From JBKQVT01 sp963727245 (GTDB taxonomy: Bacteria > Planctomycetota > Planctomycetia > Pirellulales > Thermoguttaceae): a stretch of DNA of 64,000 nt. The translations under genes were made by a program, and so were the position numbers. The DNA is taken from positions 930,001 through 994,000 of the forward strand of contig CAVSFO010000001.1 of the NCBI GenBank assembly GCA_963727245.1, read 5' to 3'. This document shows positions 9,199 through 18,902 of the stretch, piece by piece (within the stretch, counting starts at the first letter, position 1; every line of letters begins with the position of its first letter). Under the pieces are notes generated by a model, which had not been told where the DNA came from, made no database searches, and saw nothing but the letters and a program-made list of their open reading frames with translations.

Positions 9199-10017
9199 AT
9201 GGAGATTCAAGGCAAAGTGGCCGTCATCACGGGGGCGGGCAGCGGGATCGGCCTGGCGGTGGCCCTGGAATTGGCCCGCCGCGCCGTCAGCGTCGTGGCG
9301 CTGGTCGACCGCGGCGACACGGTGAACCACGTGGCCGCTTCCATCAACGAGTTTACCGGCGGGCGGGTACATGCCTGCACGTTCATCGGCGACGTGACCG
9401 ACGCCGAGTTTCGCAGCGGGGTGTACGATCATATTTCCGCCGACCACGGCGTGCCGCGGATCTGCGTGCCCGCCGCGGGAATCAGCCGGGATTCGCTGGC
9501 GGCGAAAATCGATCGGACCACCGGCAAGAAGGAGTTGTACTCGATCGACGACTTTCGCCAGGTGCTGGAAGTCAACCTGACGGCGCCGGTCTATTGGGCC
9601 CTGGAAATGGTGGGGCGGATCGCCGAAGACCGGCACGCCCGCGGCCTGGGCCGGTGGAGCCCCGAGGAGCACATCCAGGGCACGGTGATCTTTATCGGCT
9701 CCGTGTCCTCGCAGGGGAACAAGGGCCAGATCGCCTATGCGGCCACCAAGGCCGGCCTGGAGGGAGCGGCCGCCACCTTGACCAAGGAGGCGATTTATCA
9801 CGGCGTCCGCTGCGGGGTGATCCATCCCGGCTTCACCGACACGCCCATGGTCCAGGCCTTGGGGGAAGACTTCATTCACAAGAACATCCTGCCGTTCACA
9901 GAACTGCACCGGCTGATTCGCCCCGAGGAAATCGCCGACGCCATCTGCTTCATGATCGGCAATTCGGCCGTCAGCGGCCAGTTGTGGGCGGACGCCGGCT
10001 GGCACCCCTCGGTGTGA
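9199..10017 (+). CDS. Short-chain dehydrogenase/reductase
   Basis: A 272-residue SDR. Cofactor loop TGAGSGIG near residue 11; catalytic Ser in GSVSSQG and Tyr-x3-Lys in YAATKAG. The active-site Asn-Ala-Gly loop is replaced by PAAGIS. ATG 9199 has AAGGAG at 7 bases; a GTG at 9169 also has a strong site (GGAGGGAGGA) and cannot be excluded. Substrate unknown. Position opposite phaR and before the acetoacetyl-CoA reductase-like gene suggests a hydroxyacyl-CoA or related role. Confidence 0.8.
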   Translation: MEIQGKVAVITGAGSGIGLAVALELARRAVSVVALVDRGDTVNHVAASINEFTGGRVHACTFIGDVTDAEFRSGVYDHISADHGVPRICVPAAGISRDSLAAKIDRTTGKKELYSIDDFRQVLEVNLTAPVYWALEMVGRIAEDRHARGLGRWSPEEHIQGTVIFIGSVSSQGNKGQIAYAATKAGLEGAAATLTKEAIYHGVRCGVIHPGFTDTPMVQALGEDFIHKNILPFTELHRLIRPEEIADAICFMIGNSAVSGQLWADAGWHPSV

Positions 10018-10204
10018 CGCCACCATAACGGGGTACGGCAATTCCCGGCCTCGTTCCGCTGGACTTCCTTAGCCGGGACACCGGAATTCTCGGATTTGCG
10101 CCCTATCGCCGCGGGGGTATTCTCAAGGACAGCGTTTGCCCAAGCGGCGGCGCTGGTCTTTTCGCCGATACAAGCACGTCTTTTTATAGTCCAAGGAGAA
10201 TCCC

Positions 10205-10995
10205 ATGGGAGCGACGATTGTTGAAGAAGTTGGCCGCCAGGTGGCAAGTTGGAAACCGCTGACGGGAAAGAGGGCCTTCGTGACCGGCGGCTCGCGGGGC
10301 ATCGGCCGGGCCACGGCGCTGGCCTTGGCGGCGGCCGGCGCCGACGTGGCCATCAACTATCAGCGCTCCGCGACGGCCGCGGAAGAGGTCGAGCGCGAGG
10401 CCGAGGAGTGGGGCGTCCGCGCCGCGCCTACCAGGGCAACATCGCCGACGACGGCGAGGCCAGGCGCATGGTCGAGGCCGCCTTGCACGACTTCGGCGGC
10501 CTTGACATCCTGGTGAACAACGCCGGCATCACCCGCGACAAGTCGTTCGTGAAGATGACCTTCGCCATGTGGGAAGAAGTCATGGGGGTCAACCTCAGCG
10601 GCGTCTTCCACATGACCCAGGCCGTCCTGCCCGGCATGATCGACGCGGGCTGGGGGCGCCTGATCAATCTCTCCTCGATCGTCGGCCAGACGGGGAACTT
10701 CGGGCAAGCCAATTACGCGGTGACCAAGGGAGGGATCATTGCCCTGACGATGACCTTGGCCCGCGAGGTCGCGCGCAAAGGAATCACCGTCAACGCCGTG
10801 GCCCCGGGATTCATCGAGACCGACATGACCAAGGACCTGCCCGAGCCCGCCTTGCAGGCCGTCAAGGCGATGACTCCCCTGGGCCGGCTGGGGCGGCCGG
10901 AAGAAGTGGCGGCGGCGATCGTCTTCCTGGCGACGCCCCAGGCCAGTTACATTACCGGCCAGGTGATCCCGGTCAACGGCGGCATGTACATGTAG
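10205..10995 (+). CDS. phaB: Acetoacetyl-CoA / 3-oxoacyl reductase (one frameshift)
   Basis: An SDR of FabG/PhaB type: TGGSRGIGRATA cofactor loop, NNAGI, Ser in NLSSIVG, YAVTKGG catalytic pair, and the FabG ending PVNGGMYM. The initial frame (from ATG 10205, ribosome site AAGGAG) passes to the second frame near 10425-10430. One missing base there separates GVRAA from YQGNIADDGEARR. Expected length about 263. FabG and PhaB cannot be separated by sequence alone; the PHA neighbourhood favours NADPH-dependent acetoacetyl-CoA reduction. Confidence 0.85.
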
Positions 10996-11005
10996 ACGCG
11001 GGGCG

Positions 11006-11200
11006 TAGGTGCCACTGGCGACGCCAGTGCTTTGGGGGACCCGTTGCACGGAAGCACTGGCAAAGCCAGTGGCACAGGCGCGCGGGTGGCCCCGATAGCT
11101 TGCCTATCGCACACGGCGAAGCCGCAAGAGGAGGCTCGATGGTTCGAGAAAGCCTCTTGTGCCTACGGCACCCCGATAGCAGAGCTATCGGGGCCACCCG
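11006..11200. repeat. Two consecutive nested palindromic repeats
   Basis: First unit: GTGCCACTGGCGACGCCAGTGC facing GCACTGGCAAAGCCAGTGGCAC (11006-11076). Second unit: GGGTGGCCCCGATAGC facing GCTATCGGGGCCACCC (11084-11200), with small palindromes inside. Relatives lie at 22003-22094 and 31988-32094. No coding frame is credible between 10996 and 11262. Confidence 0.8.
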
Positions 11201-11262
11201 GCGGGGACCACGGCTGACACCGCCGTGGCACGGGTCCCGAACCAAGCGGCGGGTAGTCCCCG

Positions 11263-11529
11263 TCAAGCAATCGAATCGGCCCGGGCGGCAACGTCAATCT
11301 CGTTGACGAGTTGCCCGACGCCGTCCAATTGCCTGACGACCTCCTGGGCAATGCGCTTCTGATAGTAGGTCGGCACCCGACCTCGCAAGACGAGCATCCC
11401 GTGTCGATATTCGCAGGAGATGATCTCGTCGGCGAGTTCCGGATTTTCGTGGAGACGATCGGCGGCGGCCCGGACGACCGGGTCGCGCTCGGCGATCGCG
11501 CCGCTGGGGAAATCCAAGAGAGCAGTCAT
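11263..11529 (-). CDS. BON-domain protein
   Basis: 88 residues from ATG 11529 (ribosome site GGAGG). A single BON domain: VVRAAADRLHENPEL, then EYRHGMLVLRGRVPTYYQKRIAQEVVRQLDGVGQLVNEI, with the conserved strand-Gly-x-Val pattern. BON domains bind lipids or mediate envelope/stress functions; no signal peptide is seen, so the location is probably cytoplasmic. A near-match to the PhaR site lies 131 bp upstream. Confidence 0.75.
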   Translation of the reverse strand: MTALLDFPSGAIAERDPVVRAAADRLHENPELADEIISCEYRHGMLVLRGRVPTYYQKRIAQEVVRQLDGVGQLVNEIDVAARADSIA

Positions 11530-11659
11530 CGTTGCCTCCGGAAAAGAACCGTTCCTGGAGCGGCCGCAGCCGACCCCCTGGCCACCGTGGACCATCCGTG
11601 CCGACGCCTGAATCCTCGCTGAATGGTAGCGCGCCGCTGCCGCGGGTCAATGCCCCGTG

Positions 11660-11675
11660 GTGTGCAATCGCGCAA
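11660..11675. promoter_or_regulatory. PhaR-like site between the BON gene and aceB
   Basis: GTGTGC-AATC-GCGCAA matches TTGTGC-N4-GCACAA at 10 of 12 arm positions. Confidence 0.35.
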
Positions 11676-11742
11676 AACGCGCCGCCGGAGGCGGTATTTT
11701 TCCCAGCGGACTTGCTCATCGGTTTCTGTCGGGACGTCACCC

Positions 11743-11826
11743 GTAGGGTGGGGCGAGCGCAGCGAGCCCCACCAGAAAGCGGCCGAATTATGGATGGTGG
11801 GGCGCACTGCGCTCGACCCACCCTGC
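11743..11826. repeat. Nested palindromic repeat (GGGTGGGGCGAGCGCAGCG type)
   Basis: Arm GTAGGGTGGGGCGAGC and opposing arm GCGCTCGACCCACCCTGC, each with an internal palindrome. Lies in the 470-bp gap before aceB. Confidence 0.7.
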
Positions 11827-11896
11827 CAGTTTCCGGCCCCCGGCCGCGTCCATTTTCCGGCGGCTTTCCGGCCCGTTTCGCGGCCGCCACCGCGCG

Positions 11897-11949
11897 TTGT
11901 GCAATTGCGAGATCGGGCTCTTGACTTCCCGGGGCCGGCGGCGAAGAAT
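11897..11949 (+). promoter_or_regulatory. Possible aceB promoter with PhaR-like half site
   Basis: TTGTGC-AATT-GCGAGA at 11897-11912 has a perfect left arm. TTGACT at 11921-11926 and AAGAAT at 11944-11949 are spaced 17 bp and could be the -35/-10 of the aceB transcript. Confidence 0.35.
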
Positions 11950-12000
11950 TCCCTTGCAGAAAGCACGCCACAAGACCAATGTCCAAGGGGGGTAACGGCC

Positions 12001-13599
12001 GTGAGTTCAACTTCATCACAGATGGCGGGACTGGAGATTCGGGCATCCGCTGCCGGAGCGGCCGCTGAGGTCCTTAGCGACGACGCCTTGCGCTTCGTCG
12101 AAAAACTGGTCCGCGAGTTCGCCCCGCAGCGGGATGAGCTGCTCCGCCGCCGGGCCGAGCGGCAGCGCGAGTTCGACGCCGGCAAGCTGCCCGATTTCCT
12201 TGCCGATTCCACGCGCCTCAAGGGCGACTGGCGGGTGGCGCCCATCCCCGACGACTTGCTGGACCGCCGCGTAGAAATCACCGGGCCGACCGACCGGAAA
12301 ATGATCATCAACGCCTTGAATTCCGGCGCCAACGTCTACATGGCCGATTTCGAGGACGCCAATTCGCCCACCTGGAAAAATCTCCTCGAGGGGCAGGCGA
12401 ACCTCGCCGCCACGGTCGAAGGGACGATCAACTACACCAGCCCGGAGGGAAAACGCTATCGCCTCAACGAGCAGCGGGCGACGCTCATGGTGCGGCCGCG
12501 GGGATGGCACCTGCCGGAAAAGCACCTCTGGCTGGACGGGGAGCCCGTGCCGGGCTCGCTCTTCGACTTCGGCCTGTTCTTCTTCCATAACGCCCGGCGG
12601 CTGCTGGAACAGGGGAGCGGGCCGTATTTTTACCTCCCCAAGCTGGAGAGCCACCTCGAGGCGCGGCTGTGGAACGAGGTGTTCCTCATGGCCCAGGACG
12701 AGTTGCACGTGCCGCGCGGCAGCATCCGCGCGACCGTGCTCATCGAGACGATCCCCGCCGCCTTCGAAATGGACGAGATCCTGTACGAGTTGCGCGAGCA
12801 TTCGGCGGGGCTGAATTGCGGCCGCTGGGATTACATCTTCAGCATCATCAAGAAATTCTGCAAGCAGCCGGACTTCACCATGCCCGACCGCGGACAGGTT
12901 ACCATGACGGCGCATTGCATGCGATCCTACTCGCTGTTGGCGATCAAGACCTGTCATCGCCGGAGCATTCACGCCATCGGCGGCATGGCGGCCCAGATTC
13001 CCATTAAGAACGACGCCGTGGCCAACGAAGCGGCGGTGGAGAAGGTGCGGGCCGACAAGATCCGCGAGGCTGGCGACGGCCACAACGGCACCTGGGTCGC
13101 TCATCCCGGCCTGGTGGCCGTGGCCCGCGACGCCTTTGACGCCCGCATGCCGGAGGCGAACCAGATTACCCGGCGGCGCGACGACGTGCAGGTGACAGCC
13201 AAGGATCTCCTCACCGTGCCCGCCGGCGACATCACCGAGCAAGGGCTGTGCCAGAACATCAACGTCGGCATTCAGTACATGGCCGCCTGGCTGGCGGGCA
13301 ACGGCTGCGTGCCACTGTACAACCTGATGGAAGACGCCGCCACCGCGGAAATTTCCCGCGCCCAAATCTGGCAGTGGCTGCACCAGCCCTATGGCATCTT
13401 GTCCGACGGGCGCAAGGTCAGCCCCGAGCTGGTCCGCACGCTCTTCCAGCAGCAGATGGACAAATTGGAGCAGACGGTCGGGGCGGAAGCGTTCGCGCGC
13501 GGTACGTACGGTCTGGCAAGGAACCTGATCGAAACCATTGTCTGCAAGGACGAGTTCACCGAATTCATGACGCTCGTGGGATACGAGCATTTAGATTGA
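12001..13599 (+). CDS. aceB: Malate synthase A
   Basis: Condenses glyoxylate with acetyl-CoA to malate in the glyoxylate shunt. 532 residues, the length of AceB-type enzymes. Landmarks include the [11 protein letters not shown] block, the [18 protein letters not shown] catalytic region, the Asp-rich [11 protein letters not shown] stretch, and the C-terminal [19 protein letters not shown] signature. GTG 12001 is chosen because AAGGGGGG lies 8 bases upstream; an ATG seven codons later has no ribosome site. It is the first gene of an aceB-aceA-pckA run with 53 and 13 bp gaps. Confidence 0.95.
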   Translation: MSSTSSQMAGLEIRASAAGAAAEVLSDDALRFVEKLVREFAPQRDELLRRRAERQREFDAGKLPDFLADSTRLKGDWRVAPIPDDLLDRRVEITGPTDRKMIINALNSGANVYMADFEDANSPTWKNLLEGQANLAATVEGTINYTSPEGKRYRLNEQRATLMVRPRGWHLPEKHLWLDGEPVPGSLFDFGLFFFHNARRLLEQGSGPYFYLPKLESHLEARLWNEVFLMAQDELHVPRGSIRATVLIETIPAAFEMDEILYELREHSAGLNCGRWDYIFSIIKKFCKQPDFTMPDRGQVTMTAHCMRSYSLLAIKTCHRRSIHAIGGMAAQIPIKNDAVANEAAVEKVRADKIREAGDGHNGTWVAHPGLVAVARDAFDARMPEANQITRRRDDVQVTAKDLLTVPAGDITEQGLCQNINVGIQYMAAWLAGNGCVPLYNLMEDAATAEISRAQIWQWLHQPYGILSDGRKVSPELVRTLFQQQMDKLEQTVGAEAFARGTYGLARNLIETIVCKDEFTEFMTLVGYEHLD

Positions 13600-13652
13600 G
13601 CCTCGCACCGGCAGGAATCGTCTTCGGCGCCACGGCTCGAAGGAGGTCGGTT

Positions 13653-15043
13653 ATGGCAGATCGCAGGGTCCTGGAACTGGAACAATCGTGGAAGGTGGAT
13701 GATCGCTGGCTGGACGTGAAGCGGCCCTATTCGGCCGAGGACGTGGTCCGCCTCCGCGGCAGCGTGAAGATCGAATACACCCTGGCCCGCTTGGGGGCCG
13801 AGCGGCTGTGGAAACTCTTCCGCACCGAGCCCTACGTCCGCACCCTGGGGGCGCAGACGGGGCGCAGGCGGTGCAAATGGTGCAGGCGGGGCTGGAGGCG
13901 ATTTATGTCAGCGGCTGGCAGGTGGCCGGCGACACGAACACGGCCCAGCAGACCTATCCCGATCAGAGCTTGTACCCGGTCGATAGCGTGCCGACGCTGG
14001 TGCGGCGGATCAACAACGCCTTGCAGCGGGCGGACCAGATCACCTGCAACGGGCGGATGACCGACCAGATGCCTTATTGGTATGCCCCCATCGTGGCCGA
14101 CGCCGAGGCGGGCTTCGGCGGCGTGCTGAACGCCTTCGAGCTGATGAAGGCGATGATCGAGGCGGGGGCGGCGGCCGTCCACTTCGAGGACCAGCTTTCC
14201 TCCTCCAAGAAGTGCGGTCACATGGGAGGCAAGGTGCTCGTGCCCACCCAGGAAGCCGTGGCCAAGCTCGTGGCCGCCCGGCTGGCCGCCGACGTGCTGG
14301 ACGTCCCCGCCCTGATCATCGGGCGGACCGACGCCATGGCGGCCAACCTGCTGACCAGCAACGTCGATCCGCGGGACCGCGAGTTCACCACCGGCCAGCG
14401 GACGGTGGAAGGATTCTACGCCGTCCGCGAGGGCCTGGAGCAGGCGATCAGCCGCGGGCTGGCCTTTGCCCCCTATGCCGACGTGATCTGGTGCGAAACC
14501 TCGACGCCGGACCTCGACGACGCGCGGCGGTTTGCCGAGGGGATCCACGCCCGCTACCCCGGCAAGCTGCTGGCCTACAACTGCTCGCCGTCGTTCAACT
14601 GGCAGAAGGCCCTCCGCGAAGAGGAGATCGCCTCCTTCCAGCGGAACCTGGCCACGATGGGCTACAAGTTCCAGTTCGTCACGCTGGCCGGGTTCCACGC
14701 CCTGAACATGAGCATGTTCGAGCTGGCCCATGCCTACCGGGACGAGGGGATGCTGGCGTATTCCCGGCTCCAGCAGCGGGAATTCGAGCTGGAGCGGAGC
14801 CACGGCTACCGGGCCGTCAAGCACCAGTCGTTCGTCGGCGCGGGCTACTTCGACGCGATTGCGCAGATTGTTTCCGAGGGCCAGACTTCGCTGGCCGCGT
14901 TGCGAGGCTCGACCGAGCAAGAGCAGTTTACCGAGAAGACGCCCGTCTTCTCCGAGGCGGAAATCCACCACGTCGCCGGCGAGGACCTGGTCCGGCTTTC
15001 CCGGATGCAGAAGCTGGTGGGCGACGCGTTGCCCAGCGGTTAA
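13653..15043 (+). CDS. aceA: Isocitrate lyase (one frameshift)
   Basis: Cleaves isocitrate to glyoxylate and succinate. The active-site signature KKCGHMGGK is intact, as are [19 protein letters not shown] and the NCSPSFNW block. ATG 13653 follows AAGGAGG. The N-terminal frame ([14 protein letters not shown] to VRTLGAQTG) must join the main frame ([20 protein letters not shown]) at the G4 run 13857-13862, where one base is missing. Restored length about 463 residues. Directly followed by the PEP-carboxykinase-like gene. Confidence 0.93.
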
Positions 15044-15056
15044 GGAGACGCATTTC

Positions 15057-16662
15057 ATGTTCGAGGAATTCCAGCAGGCGGCGAAGACCATTTTCGAGAC
15101 CGCCGCCAAGAAGGGGCTCTTGATCCGCAACCCCGATTCGGCCCGCCTCAAGGCCATGGCCCTGGGCGAGCCGGAAGTGAAGCAGACGAAGTACGGCAGC
15201 ATCTACGCCGATTCCGAGCCGATGTCGCGGGTGGCGAAGTTCACCAGGAACAACATCGACGACCGCTTCGGCGACGCCGAGCGCCGGCTCCTGGAGCAGG
15301 CCAAGCAGACTTTGGCCAGCCAGGAGTTGGTCTCGATCGAGGTGGCGGTCGGCGACGGCAGCGAGGGCATCAGCGCCCGGCTGATCCTGCCGCGGCGCTT
15401 CGCGCGGGTCGCCTACGGCGGTCTGAAGCTGTTCAAGCCGGTGGTCGCCGACAACCCCACCTACCAGGTCGTCATGTTCTTCGACGAGGAGCACGAGCGG
15501 AACCGGGCCAAACCCCTGCCGGAAAAGGACGTTCGCGGTCCGGCTGGCCCATGCCCCCGACGGCCGCCTGGTCAAGTTCGTCCGCAACAGCAATTACTTC
15601 GGCGAATGGAAGAAGGGCGTGTTCGCCGGGGAAGATTATCGGGCGAAGCTCAACGGCAACGCCATCTTCCTGCACGCCGCCTGCCGCAAGGACACCCTGG
15701 AGAACCGCCACGGCGCCTACGTCACCAGCTACTCGCTGATCGTGGCCCTCAGCGCCAACGGCAAGACGAGCACCAGTTGCCGGGTGCTGGCCCGCAAGGG
15801 CCACGAGCGCTCCTGGCTCATCCAGGACGACGGCGGCACGCTCTATCGGAACGGCCGCTTCCGCGGCTTCGAGGCCGGCGGCCTGTTCGTCAAAACCGAC
15901 TGCCTCAACCCCGGCGAGCAGCGGGAAGCCTACTACGCCTGCCTCCGCCCCGACGCCTTCCTGGAAAACGTCTCCGTCACCGAGGACGGCAGCATCGATT
16001 TCTACGACCTCTCGCGCACCAGCAACGGCCGGGCGGTGATCGAGCGACGCGACTTCATGCACTCCGCCACCGACATCAACGCCAAGCGGATCGACAACCT
16101 CTTCCTCATCACCCGCGGCAACATCATCCCCGCCGTCGCCAAGCTGACGCACGAGCAGGCGGCGGCCTTCATGGTGCTGGGCCAGTCGATGGAGTCCTCC
16201 GCCGGCGATCCCACGCAGGCCGGCACCATCAAGAACGAGTTCTTCTACGATCCCTTCGTCGCCGGCGACCGCAGCGAGCACGCCAACCTGTTCTACGACA
16301 TCCTGCGGGCCAACTCCCACATCAACTGCTACCTGCTCAACACCGGCTGGGTCGGCGAAGGGGGGTCCTACAAGGACATTACGCTGGGCGACACCATGGG
16401 CATCCTCGATTCGCTCTTCCGCGGCGGGGCCGAAGAATGGCTCCCCTCGCCCAAGACCGGGCTGGTGATCCCGCGCTCGGTCCGGGCGGTCGATTCCATT
16501 CTCATGCGGCCGGAAAAGCTCTTTCCCGCCGCCGATTTCGACGCCCGCCAACGGGCCTTGGACCAGCAGCGGGCCGAGTACATGGACAACTATCCCGGGC
16601 TGGCTCCGCAGATCAAGGCCGTCTTTCAGACCCGGCAGGCCGACCTCGTCCAGGTCGGCTGA
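15057..16662 (+). CDS. ATP-type phosphoenolpyruvate carboxykinase-like protein (one frameshift)
   Basis: About 534 residues, the length of ATP-dependent PEPCK. The phosphate loop ALSANGKTST corresponds to the PEPCK kinase-1 motif (GLSGTGKTT), IQDDGGTLY to kinase-2, and FEAGGLFVKT to the FEGGCYAK block, followed by LENVSV. The motifs diverge from textbook PEPCK, so the substrate is inferred from fold and context: after the glyoxylate shunt, PEPCK is needed for gluconeogenesis from acetate. ATG 15057 follows GGAGA, 13 bp after aceA. One extra base near 15537 breaks KDVR from RLAHAPDGRLVKF. Confidence 0.68.
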
Positions 16663-16689
16663 CGACATTTTCCAGCAGTACGGAGCCGA

Positions 16690-16858
16690 GTAGGTCAGGC
16701 ACTCCGTGCCTGACGGTCGCGGCAGCATCGTGGCCATCCGATCCAAATGTCAGGCACGGAGTGCCTGACCTACCAGCTTCGGCAGACAGGCAATAGGTTA
16801 TGCTTCAGCATAACTCGTACAGCCATCGGCCCTTTCGTTATGCTAAAGCATAACCTAC
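16690..16858. repeat. Two palindromic repeats after the pckA-like gene
   Basis: GTAGGTCAGGCACTCC at 16690 faces GGAGTGCCTGACCTAC ending at 16773. A second pair, TAGGTTATGCTTCAGCATAA at 16795 and TTATGCTAAAGCATAACCTA ending at 16858, follows. The rest of 16663-17264 shows no supported gene. Confidence 0.8.
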
Positions 16859-17264
16859 CAGCTTGGGCCGTCGCCCGCTTCGGCAGCCAGGGCGGAAGCC
16901 GTTTTCGCGGCAGAATCCTGGAAGAATGGCCACGCAGAGGTGGCTTCTACCACCAACTCTTACTAAGGGTTTTCCTGATAGTAAAATTGCCCGACCTCGA
17001 TTCTACTAGTGAAGTGCTTCGCGCGGATGGGACAGCAGGGGTAGGTTGGATCGAGTAGCATCATGCGAAAAATGGTCGCCAACCCCACCAGTTGCGCTGG
17101 GGCCGTTTCTTTCTGGGCTCGCCGTGGCGGCGGCGCAACCCCGTTCCAGACAGGCCAGATCGGCACACATTCCTCCCGTCGCTTGGCCAGCACGGCCTGG
17201 CCGGACCGATTTCGCGGCGCGGACACGTCCCACGGAGCCGAACCACACATCAACGGAGAACCTC

Positions 17265-18107
17265 ATGCCAAAACAACCCAGCGCGACCTCGACTTCCCCA
17301 GCCACCGTGCTGGGCACCGACGACAGTTTCCGCCTGCTGGTGGACAGCGTCAAAGACTATGCCATCGTCATGCTCGATACCGGCGGGCATGTCCTTAGTT
17401 GGAATGCGGGGGCCGAACGCATCAAGGGCTACCGCCCGAACGAGATCATGGGCAAGCACTTCTCCTGCTTCTATCCCGCCGACGCGATTGCACGCGGCCT
17501 GCCCGAGCAGGAACTCCAGACGGCGGCCAAGGAAGGCCGGTTCGAGGACGAAGGCTGGCGGGTGCGGAAAGACGGCAAGCACTTCTGGGCCAACGCCATC
17601 ATCTCGGCGTTGCGCGACAAGGACGGCACGCTGCGCGGCTTCGCCAAAGTGACGCGCGACCTGACCGAACGCAAGCAGGCCGAGGAACGGATCCACCAGC
17701 AGTCCAAGGAAATCATGGAGCTCTCGACGCCCGTCATGCAGGTCTGGCAGGGCGTGGTCGTCGCGCCGCTGATCGGCTCCTTGGACAGTCAGCGCACCCA
17801 GCAATTCATGGAACGGTTGCTCAACCGCATCGTCGAGACCAATTCGCCGCTGGCCCTGGTGGACATCATGGGCGTGCCCACGATCGACACTCAGACGGCG
17901 CAACACCTGATCGAGACCATCAGCGCCGTCCGCCTGCTGGGGGCGCAGGTGGTGCTGACGGGCGTGCGGCCGGCGATCGCGCAGACGCTCGTGCACCTGG
18001 GCGTCGACCTGTCCGACATCCTCACGCGATCTTCCCTGGCCGCCGGACTGCGGGTGGCGCTGGACATGCTGAATCTGCAAGTGGTCGCCAAAAACGGCAA
18101 ACCGTGA
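17265..18107 (+). CDS. rsbR: RsbR-like stressosome sensor (PAS + STAS)
   Basis: 280 residues. Residues about 20-140 form a PAS domain (SVKDYAIVMLDTGGHVLSWN; ERIKGYRPNEIMGKHF) with a PAC tail (GFAKVTRDLTERKQ). A helical linker leads to a C-terminal STAS domain (LALVDIMGVPTIDTQTAQHL; LTGVRPAIAQTLVHLGVDL). In RsbR proteins conserved STAS threonines are phosphorylated by RsbT; VPTIDTQTA holds candidates. PAS at the sensing end suggests input from a small molecule, redox or light. ATG 17265 follows GGAGA. First gene of an rsbR-rsbS-rsbT-phosphatase run. Confidence 0.87.
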   Translation: MPKQPSATSTSPATVLGTDDSFRLLVDSVKDYAIVMLDTGGHVLSWNAGAERIKGYRPNEIMGKHFSCFYPADAIARGLPEQELQTAAKEGRFEDEGWRVRKDGKHFWANAIISALRDKDGTLRGFAKVTRDLTERKQAEERIHQQSKEIMELSTPVMQVWQGVVVAPLIGSLDSQRTQQFMERLLNRIVETNSPLALVDIMGVPTIDTQTAQHLIETISAVRLLGAQVVLTGVRPAIAQTLVHLGVDLSDILTRSSLAAGLRVALDMLNLQVVAKNGKP

Positions 18108-18119
18108 CGAAAGGCTGCT

Positions 18120-18494
18120 ATGGCCGTCGAAAACATCTCCGTCATCAAACTCCGCAACCTGTTGCTGGTCACCGTTCCGCCCGACCCCGACGACCAGACG
18201 ATCTCGGCGCTCCAGGAGCAAGTGCTGGAGGCCATGGCACAGCATGAGTGCGGCGGCCTGGTTCTGGACATTTCCACCGTCGAGACCCTGGACTCCTTCT
18301 TTGCCCGGACCATTGCCGAAACCGTGCAAATGGTGGGCTTGATGGGCGGTCGCACGGTGCTGGCAGGCATGCGCGCCAGCGTGGCCGTCACCGCCACCCA
18401 ACTCGGCTTGACCATGGGAAAGGCCCTGACGGCCCTGGACGTCGACCGGGCGCTGGATCTGCTGGCCCCCGCGCCTTCTGAGGACAACGCATGA
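18120..18494 (+). CDS. rsbS: RsbS-like STAS protein
   Basis: 124 residues, one STAS domain: LVLDISTVETLDSFFARTIAE is the region carrying the phosphorylated Ser in RsbS, and GGRTVLAGMRASVAVTATQLG follows. It would scaffold the stressosome and be phosphorylated by RsbT. Starts 13 bp after rsbR and overlaps rsbT by ATGA. Confidence 0.88.
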   Translation: MAVENISVIKLRNLLLVTVPPDPDDQTISALQEQVLEAMAQHECGGLVLDISTVETLDSFFARTIAETVQMVGLMGGRTVLAGMRASVAVTATQLGLTMGKALTALDVDRALDLLAPAPSEDNA

Positions 18495-18901
18495 ACCAGC
18501 CGCGTGAAGGCGAATTCCCCATCGGCTCCGAAGGCGACATCGTGATGGCGCGCCGAGTCGTTCGCAACGCCGCCACCGCCTTGGGCTTCGGCATCACCGA
18601 CGTGACGCGCATCGTCACCGCCGCCTCGGAACTGACCCGCAACATCTACCAATACGCCGGCTCCGGCGTCATGCGCTGGCGGCCTCTGCGGCGGGACGCT
18701 CGGGTGGGCTTGGAACTGATCTTCGAGGACCGCGGGCCGGGGATTCCCGACGTCGATAAGGCGATGGAGGCGGGCTTCAGCACGGGGAAAGGGTTGGGCA
18801 TGGGATTGCCCGGCGCCAAACGGTTGATGGACGAAATGACCGTGCAATCGCTCCTTGGCAAAGGCACGACGGTGGAGGCGCGAAAATGGCTGAGGAACTG
18901 A
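18491..18901 (+). CDS. rsbT: RsbT-like serine kinase
   Basis: 136-residue GHKL ATPase. N box ELTRNIYQYA, G1 box EDRGPGIPD, and the G2 region STGKGLGMGLPGAKRLMD. It phosphorylates the STAS domains of RsbR/RsbS. Start overlaps the rsbS stop (ATGA), implying translational coupling. Confidence 0.92.
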   Translation: MNQPREGEFPIGSEGDIVMARRVVRNAATALGFGITDVTRIVTAASELTRNIYQYAGSGVMRWRPLRRDARVGLELIFEDRGPGIPDVDKAMEAGFSTGKGLGMGLPGAKRLMDEMTVQSLLGKGTTVEARKWLRN

Positions 18902-18902
18902 T

